A DNA stretch of 10,141 nucleotides from Christensenella sp. UBA4247 (GTDB lineage Bacteria; Bacillota; Clostridia; Christensenellales; CAG-1252): contig DGWX01000032.1 in assembly GCA_002395405.1 (NCBI GenBank), positions 1 through 10,141 on the forward strand, in the 5' to 3' direction. Both the position numbers and the translations under genes were made by a program. The notes beneath the pieces were generated by a model, which saw nothing but the letters and a program-made list of their open reading frames with translations, searched no databases and was not told the DNA's origin. Shown here piece by piece: positions 6,252-10,141 of the stretch; within the stretch, counting starts at the first letter, position 1; each line of letters starts with the position of its first letter.

Positions 6252-6291
6252 AATCTGAAATAGGTTATTGACTTTTAACCTGAAATAGATT
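6252..6291. promoter_or_regulatory. twin operator-like sites between XRE and the two-TM gene
   Basis: Two 15-bp sites, AATCTGAAATAGGTT (6252-6266) and AACCTGAAATAGATT (6277-6291), share the pattern AAYCT-GAAAT-AGRTT. The outer five bases are nearly dyad-symmetric, as expected for an HTH dimer. The centres are 25 bp apart. The second site fills the spacer of the promoter of the two-TM gene, so a bound protein should block it. The XRE protein is the obvious candidate (inference). Confidence 0.7.
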
Positions 6292-6296
6292 ACAAT
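6268..6296 (+). promoter_or_regulatory. sigma-A promoter of the two-TM protein gene
   Basis: TTGACT (6268-6273), a 17-base spacer and TACAAT (6291-6296). The spacer is almost entirely occupied by the second operator-like site at 6277-6291. Confidence 0.85.
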
Positions 6297-6326
6297 TTGA
6301 TTATTGGATAAAAAAAGGAGCTTATT

Positions 6327-6602
6327 ATGGATGATCAAAAAGAAATAAACGAGGAAATAAAAAAGACTTCTCAAACGGATGAACCAAAATATATTATTAC
6401 AGGCGAAAAGAAGAAAAAAGAAGATAAGCCGCTCCTCGCACTGAACATATTTGCACTATTTTTTCTTGTTATTGCATTTGGTATCTACCTGGCGCAAAAA
6501 GAAAAATATCCAAAGCAAATGAATTCCTTAAAAAAATGGTTGATTGCCTCTCTATTGATTCATATAGGATTTGCACTTATTAGATTTTTCTCTACTCTAT
6601 AG
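6327..6602 (+). CDS. small two-TM membrane protein, function unknown
   Basis: I do not recognise this 91-residue protein. Residues 1-34 are hydrophilic and rich in Lys and Glu (IKKTSQTDEP, then GEKKKKEDK). Two hydrophobic segments follow, at about 35-55 (PLLALNIFALFFLVIAFGIY) and 70-90 (KWLIASLLIHIGFALIRFF), joined by a short basic loop. That suggests an inner-membrane hairpin with both ends in the cytoplasm. The start is well fixed by AAGGAG (6315-6320) six bases upstream and a strong promoter. Its promoter carries operator-like sites shared with the divergent XRE regulator, so the two are probably one regulated unit. A membrane-active toxin or holin-like role is conceivable but unsupported. 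Confidence 0.8.
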   Translation: MDDQKEINEEIKKTSQTDEPKYIITGEKKKKEDKPLLALNIFALFFLVIAFGIYLAQKEKYPKQMNSLKKWLIASLLIHIGFALIRFFSTL

Positions 6603-6652
6603 AAAAAACAAGAATTGAAAAAAACAGCAGCCTTTTCGTATTATTTACACAT

Positions 6653-6691
6653 GAAAGAACCCTGATTTGGTAGACAAATCAGGGTTCTTTC
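6653..6691 (+). terminator. long terminator-like hairpin
   Basis: A perfect 16-bp stem, GAAAGAACCCTGATTT (6653-6668) with its complement at 6676-6691, and a 7-base loop. The T-run is short and partly inside the stem (TTCTTTC), so pausing may be strong but release less certain. It follows the two-TM gene and marks the right end of the AT-rich block. Confidence 0.7.
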
Positions 6692-6773
6692 TGGGATAGA
6701 ATCGCGGCTTTTTTGAATCGATTTTTTCGTTTTTCTTTGGAAAATTTTACCGATACTTTTTTATGGATCGAGG

Positions 6774-6802
6774 TTGACGAACCAAAGGAAAAGGCGTATA
6801 AT
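6774..6802 (+). promoter_or_regulatory. sigma-A promoter of the SOS polymerase operon
   Basis: TTGACG (6774-6779), a 17-base spacer and a perfect TATAAT (6797-6802). The expected start near 6809 gives a leader of about 50 nt, and the LexA box begins right there. Confidence 0.9.
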
Positions 6803-6809
6803 GTTTATG

Positions 6810-6823
6810 CGAACATATGTTCG
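6810..6823. promoter_or_regulatory. LexA (DinR) SOS box
   Basis: CGAACATATGTTCG is a perfect palindrome and an exact match to the Gram-positive LexA consensus CGAAC-N4-GTTCG. It lies seven bases after the -10 box, over the start of transcription, so LexA should block the promoter until DNA damage. Confidence 0.95.
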
Positions 6824-6859
6824 TATATCTTTGTCAAGAAGAGAAAGGAAAAGGGATCG

Positions 6860-8122
6860 GTGAATAAAAAGAGAACGTATTTTTGCATTGATATGAAATG
6901 TTTTTACGCTTCCGTGGAATGCGCGGAGCGATCTCTCGATCCGTTTGAAACGCCCCTTGTAGTGGCGGACGTAACGCGCGGGAAGAACGCGCTTTGCCTT
7001 GCCGTTTCGCCCAAGATGAAATCGCTCGGAGTCCGAAACCGCTGTCGAATCAGCGAGATCCCGAAGAGTATTTCTTATATCGCGGCAAAACCGCAGATGA
7101 AAAAGTATATTGATTACGCCGCAAGGATCTACGGGCTGTATCTCCGCTATATCGACAAATCGGACATACACGTGTATTCGATCGACGAAAGTTTTATAGA
7201 CGCTACCGATTATCTCAAAATATACGGGAAAACCGCGAAAGAGTTCGCGCGGTTTTTGATCGGAGAGATCGCGCGGGAGATCGGCGTTCCGGCGACAGCG
7301 GGGATCGGAGAAAATTTATATCTCGCGAAGATCGCTCTGGATATAACCGCCAAGCACAGCCGCGATCATATCGGCTTTCTGACGGAGGAAAGCTATCGAG
7401 AGACCCTTTGGGATCATCGTCCGATCACGGATTTTTGGCAGATCGCGCAGGGAACGGCGCGCCGCCTTGCGCATTACGGATTGTACGATATGCGGTCGGT
7501 CGCCGCCGCGCCCGAAGCGCTTTTGTATAAGGTCTTCGGCGTTAACGCCGAGCTGCTCATCGATCACGCGTGGGGCAGGGAACCTTGTACGATCGCGGAT
7601 ATCAAGGCATACAAGGGGAAGTCTCGATCGATCTCTTCTTCGCAGATCTTGCCCAAGGATTATTCCTTAAACGAGGCGCGTCTCGTTCTCCTCGAAATGG
7701 CGGCGGAGGCTTCGGAACGAATGATCAAAGAAAGGGTGATCGCAAAAAGCGTTTCCGTTTTCGTGGGCTATTCTTTCGGGACGATCCCCCCGACGGGCGG
7801 AACGGTTTCGATGCAAAACGCGACCTCTCTTTTCTCCCTGATCAAGGGATACGTGGGAGCGCTTTTCGACGAGACTGCCGACTCTTCTTTCCCCATTCGC
7901 CGCCTCGGAATTTCCTTCGGTGGGATCGTAAGCGAAGAGGAAGAGGGTTACGATCTTTTTACCGATCGAACCAAAACGGATAAAGAAAAGCGGCTGGAAA
8001 GGGCGGTGATCGAGATCAAAGAGAAAATGGGAAAGAACGCGCTTCTTCGCGCGATGGATCTCGAAGAGGGCGCGACCGCGATCGAGCGCAACGGAATGAT
8101 CGGAGGGCATAACGCGCAATGA
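6860..8122 (+). CDS. Y-family translesion DNA polymerase (UmuC/UvrX-like)
   Basis: The 420-residue protein copies damaged DNA as part of the SOS response. The palm begins with FCIDMKCFYASVECAE (8-23): Asp11 is the first metal ligand and Tyr16 occupies the steric-gate position. The second catalytic motif YSIDESFIDATD (106-117) supplies Asp109 and Glu110. A helix-hairpin region and little-finger domain follow, ending near KRLERAVIEIKEKMG. Lys at position 13, where DinB has Asp, and pairing with YolD place it closer to the Bacillus UvrX/YqjW branch than to classic DinB (family inference). GTG 6860 is chosen because the protein aligns from there with a purine-rich ribosome binding region (AAAGGAAAAGGGA) upstream. 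A longer in-frame reading from 6713 crosses the promoter and LexA box and is not used. Confidence 0.93.
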   Translation: MNKKRTYFCIDMKCFYASVECAERSLDPFETPLVVADVTRGKNALCLAVSPKMKSLGVRNRCRISEIPKSISYIAAKPQMKKYIDYAARIYGLYLRYIDKSDIHVYSIDESFIDATDYLKIYGKTAKEFARFLIGEIAREIGVPATAGIGENLYLAKIALDITAKHSRDHIGFLTEESYRETLWDHRPITDFWQIAQGTARRLAHYGLYDMRSVAAAPEALLYKVFGVNAELLIDHAWGREPCTIADIKAYKGKSRSISSSQILPKDYSLNEARLVLLEMAAEASERMIKERVIAKSVSVFVGYSFGTIPPTGGTVSMQNATSLFSLIKGYVGALFDETADSSFPIRRLGISFGGIVSEEEEGYDLFTDRTKTDKEKRLERAVIEIKEKMGKNALLRAMDLEEGATAIERNGMIGGHNAQ

Positions 8123-8460
8123 ATCGGGCGGACAGGGCGAAACAGTTTTTACCTTTCGATTCCATGAAAGGGCTTTCCGAAGCGCTCCGCGCGCAAGAAG
8201 AGGCGCTGGCGCAAACGGAAAGGCGGGAAATGAGCGAAGAGGATGAAGCCGCCTTATCTCGCGCTTTGTCCAAGCTGGAACGCGGAGACGCCGTTTCCGT
8301 AACGTATTATCACCGCGGGCGATACGTTCGAAAAAGCGGGGTCATCGAATCGTTTGACCCCGCTTACAAGCGAATGAAAATAGGCGGTGAAAGGATATTT
8401 TTCGAAGATATTTCCGAGATCAAAGATCTTCCGATCGGGGGAGAAAACGGAACCTTCTGA
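8119..8460 (+). CDS. YolD-like protein
   Basis: This 113-residue product carries the YolD-family opening NRADRAKQFLPFDSMKGLSEAL, which I read as residues 2-23. A charged helical middle (about 24-55) is followed by a small beta-rich end: GDAVSVTYYHRGRYVRKSG, then MKIGGERIFFEDISEIKDL. Genes of this family lie next to Y-family polymerases in many Bacillota and have been proposed to take the role of UmuD as polymerase partner; biochemical proof is limited. ATG 8119 overlaps the polymerase stop codon (ATGA), with GGAGGG at 8102-8107, so translation is likely coupled. It shares the LexA-controlled promoter. Only one base separates its stop from the end of the convergent membrane protein gene, and no terminator is visible between them. 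Confidence 0.9.
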   Translation: MNRADRAKQFLPFDSMKGLSEALRAQEEALAQTERREMSEEDEAALSRALSKLERGDAVSVTYYHRGRYVRKSGVIESFDPAYKRMKIGGERIFFEDISEIKDLPIGGENGTF

Positions 8461-8461
8461 A

Positions 8462-8914
8462 TTATTTCAAAAGAAGCGAAGCGCATTCCGCCGTTCCGCC
8501 GACGAAGGACAAAACACCGCAAACGATCGCGCCCGCGCCGAGGGAGGGAGTCCCTACGTAATTCCCCGAAAGAAGAGACGTCGCGCAAAAAGCGAGAATG
8601 CCGCCGGTTAAAAAGAGGGCGGAGGAGAGGATCGCGCAGATCTTGTTTCCTTTGCCGATCACGGCGACCGCCGCGGCAACGAGGGGGAATATGTAGGCGA
8701 GAGAGATCCCCGCGGATCCCGTAAACAACTTGATTCCGTTTACCGTATAACCGAACGCGGTTTGAAGCCCCGTGTAAGAGGCGTTTCCGAGCAGAGCCGA
8801 CGGGAAAACGATGGATTCCGCGAAAATCATAAAAAAGGAAATTATGCCGCAAGCGGCGGCAAACAGCGGGATCGCCCAGGAAATCAAAGCCGAATTTTTT
8901 GCCTTTTTACGCAT
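8462..8914 (-). CDS. four-TM membrane protein, function unknown
   Basis: The 150-residue product is strongly hydrophobic, with probable membrane segments at about 9-32, 67-86, 92-113 and 124-146, after a basic start (MRKKAKNS) that should stay inside. The 33-66 loop, with the motif YTGLQTAFGYTVNG, would face outside. I recognise the general look of small clostridial integral membrane proteins but no named family. The start is ATG 8914 because GAGGAGG ends five bases upstream; an in-frame ATG six codons earlier (8932) has no such site. The gene has its own promoter and ends tail to tail with the yolD-like gene. Confidence 0.8.
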   Translation of the reverse strand: MRKKAKNSALISWAIPLFAAACGIISFFMIFAESIVFPSALLGNASYTGLQTAFGYTVNGIKLFTGSAGISLAYIFPLVAAAVAVIGKGNKICAILSSALFLTGGILAFCATSLLSGNYVGTPSLGAGAIVCGVLSFVGGTAECASLLLK

Positions 8915-8946
8915 AGGATCCTCCTCGAACAAGAATTTCTGTTTTT

Positions 8947-8955
8947 ATTGTATCA
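8947..8955 (-). promoter_or_regulatory. extended -10 promoter of the four-TM protein gene
   Basis: On the minus strand TGATACAAT (8955-8947): a TACAAT -10 box preceded by the TG-n extension. No good -35 is seen, which the extension may offset. The predicted leader is about 26 nt, including the ribosome binding site. Confidence 0.6.
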
Positions 8956-9015
8956 TTATTTCAAGAGAAATTTTACATTTTTTTTCCTCGGGAGCAAATC
9001 GAGCGCGCCTCGCTT

Positions 9016-9846
9016 TCAGGCGATTCCGTGTTCGTTCAAAAAATCCACCGTCTTTTTCGTTCCGTCTCGGTTGATGCGAAAGAGGCGCGCAAGCTTTTTT
9101 TCGTCGCCGAATTTTAAGGTGTTGACGCGCTCGTAGCAGGTAAAGATCGCGTCGTACCCGAGGGAGCGCAAGATCCGCTCGCTTTCGCCGTCGTAAGCGC
9201 CGAAAGGATACGCGTAAGAAACGGGGATCACGCCGCTTTTCTCGAGCAAGTTCTTTTCGAGTTTCAAGGTGTCTTCCCGAAGGGCGCGCTCGTAATCTTC
9301 TATACTTTCTCCCTCCATTCTTTTAATGCCGAATCGGGGTTTGTAGGAATGCATCGCGTAGCTGTGGCTCCCGATCTCGAAGGCGCCGCTTCGCGCGATC
9401 TCTCCAATCTCTTCCCACGTCAAATGCGAGTATTCGGGGTGATCTTTTTCATGGGTCGAAGAGTATTCCGTAAAGCACCCGATAACGTGTAAAACAGCGG
9501 TAAAATCGTACTTTTTCAAAATTTCGAGAGCATAAAAAAGGTTGTTGTAATGCCCGTCGTCAAAGGTTAAAAGGATCGGTTTTTCGGGGAGCGTTCCTTT
9601 GCCTCTTAAAAAGCGTTTGACTTCCGCGATCGTAACGCTTTCGTAGCCTCTTTTTTTCAGTTCGCGAACGTCTTGCTCGAGCGCTTCGGGCGAGACGAAA
9701 TAAACGCCGCTTTTGGAAGAAAGAACGGAATGGTACATCAAGATCGGCAGCTTTCTTTCCGAAGGGGTGAGGGCGCGCGCCGTGCCGAAGGGCAAAAAGA
9801 GGCTCAAACAAAAAACGATCAAGAAAAAAACGAAGATCTTTTTCAT
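9016..9846 (-). CDS. secreted polysaccharide deacetylase (CE4/NodB family)
   Basis: The 276-residue protein begins with a signal peptide or membrane anchor (MKKIFVFFLIVFCLSLFLPF, likely cut near ARA at 23-25). The NodB-type catalytic domain follows: LPILMYHSV (33-41); TFDDG (94-98), where Asp96 is the expected catalytic base and Asp97 a metal ligand; SHSYAMH (160-166), with His161 and His166 completing the zinc site; and YAYPFGAYD (211-219) in place of the usual RxPxG motif. Such enzymes remove acetyl groups from N-acetylglucosamine in peptidoglycan or exopolysaccharide. The order of motifs, with YHSV early, resembles the PgaB and YadE-type subgroup. The substrate is not determined. ATG 9846 is chosen because the signal peptide starts there; no clear ribosome binding site is seen. 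It is divergent from dapA. Confidence 0.9.
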   Translation of the reverse strand: MKKIFVFFLIVFCLSLFLPFGTARALTPSERKLPILMYHSVLSSKSGVYFVSPEALEQDVRELKKRGYESVTIAEVKRFLRGKGTLPEKPILLTFDDGHYNNLFYALEILKKYDFTAVLHVIGCFTEYSSTHEKDHPEYSHLTWEEIGEIARSGAFEIGSHSYAMHSYKPRFGIKRMEGESIEDYERALREDTLKLEKNLLEKSGVIPVSYAYPFGAYDGESERILRSLGYDAIFTCYERVNTLKFGDEKKLARLFRINRDGTKKTVDFLNEHGIA

Positions 9847-9926
9847 ACGTTTAGCTTGCGCCGAAAAAGGGAACCTATCCCGCGAAAGGACGCTCTTTCT
9901 TTTTTTCGGCGGAGCCGTAATAACGT

Positions 9927-9956
9927 TTGCATAGCGTGCGCGCGCTATGTTATAAT
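9927..9956 (+). promoter_or_regulatory. dapA promoter with inverted repeat in its spacer
   Basis: TTGCAT (9927-9932), an 18-base spacer and a perfect TATAAT (9951-9956). The spacer holds the inverted repeat CATAGCG (9930-9936) / CGCTATG (9943-9949) around TGCGCG, a possible operator. The leader to dapA is about 77 nt, too short for a lysine riboswitch, and I saw no other riboswitch in it. Confidence 0.75.
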
Positions 9957-10039
9957 TTCTTTACAAAAAAACGAAAACGCGCGATGCGTAACGGCGGGGT
10001 GATTTTCGTCATATATTCAGGAAAAAAGGAGGAAGCTGT

Positions 10040-10141
10040 ATGGATAGCATTTTCTTGGGAGCGGCTACCGCGCTCATTACTCCGATGAAAAACGGCGAAG
10101 TGGATTTCGACGCGCTGGACAAACTCGTGGATTTCCAAATC
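10040..10141 (+). CDS. dapA: 4-hydroxy-tetrahydrodipicolinate synthase, N-terminal part
   Basis: Only the first 34 codons are in the window. They read MDSIFLGAATALITPMKNGE, then VDFDALDKLVDFQI, the well-known start of DapA, the aldolase-fold enzyme that condenses pyruvate with aspartate semialdehyde in lysine and diaminopimelate synthesis. The ALITP stretch with the following acidic D-x-D region is typical of the first strand and helix of the barrel. A very good ribosome binding site, AAGGAGG (10026-10032), lies seven bases before the ATG. Related aldolases such as NanA share this opening, so the name depends on the missing rest. Confidence 0.88.
   Translation, partial: MDSIFLGAATALITPMKNGEVDFDALDKLVDFQI

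Noticed and set aside
6713..6859. A 49-codon N-terminal extension of the polymerase, in frame from an ATG at 6713
   Set aside because: It crosses the TTGACG/TATAAT promoter and the LexA box, and family homology begins only at GTG 6860.
9907..9917. CGGC-GGA-GCCG inverted repeat upstream of the deacetylase as a terminator
   Set aside because: The stem is four bases, and the adjacent T-run lies on its 5' side in the plus strand, so it cannot act as a normal terminator in either direction.
9957..10039. Lysine riboswitch or T-box in the dapA leader
   Set aside because: The leader is only about 77-83 nt and shows none of the expected conserved stems or an anti-terminator arrangement.

Overview
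The window looks like chromosome of an uncultured Clostridia-type member of the Bacillota; this is inference. The supporting signs are textbook sigma-A promoters, GGAGG-type ribosome binding sites, a perfect Gram-positive LexA box, a polymerase-YolD pair, a DUF1540 protein and a family-6 deoxyinosine glycosylase. Most genes have moderate GC with heavy use of GCG, CGC and GATCGCG. The stretch from about 5210 to 6710 is visibly AT-richer and reads as accessory DNA.

Layout. Positions 1-278 hold the start of a DUF1540 cysteine-rich protein (minus strand, cut by the window edge). rplI (472-918) has its own promoter and a hairpin terminator that also serves the convergent genes beyond it. On the minus strand a MATE efflux transporter (2912-1464) overlaps a DNA-deoxyinosine glycosylase (1467-970) by an ATGA junction. 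Divergent from it lie tcdA (tRNA t6A dehydratase, 3063-3761) and a class I aminotransferase (3826-5016), followed by tRNA-Thr(CGT) (5099-5174) with its own promoter and terminator.

The accessory block begins right after the tRNA terminator. It holds an array of seven short hairpins threaded on a roughly 10-nt linker (TATATCATCA) that inverts half-way (5214-5416). Two four-helix-bundle (S23/IVP-type) genes follow in tandem: a frameshifted and stop-interrupted copy, then an N-terminally truncated one. Next come a small XRE regulator and a divergent two-TM protein, with twin operator-like sites between them, and a 16-bp terminator-like hairpin.

The core-like part resumes with an SOS module: promoter, LexA box, Y-family DNA polymerase (6860-8122), and a YolD-like protein overlapping it by ATGA (8119-8460). 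A four-TM protein and a secreted CE4 polysaccharide deacetylase follow on the minus strand. The start of dapA lies at the right edge, behind a promoter whose spacer holds an inverted repeat.

Themes: tcdA, the aminotransferase, the MATE gene and the first four-helix-bundle copy have a -10 box 6-9 nt before the ATG and no Shine-Dalgarno, which predicts leaderless or nearly leaderless mRNAs. The most unusual object is the inverting hairpin array beside the decayed four-helix-bundle genes.
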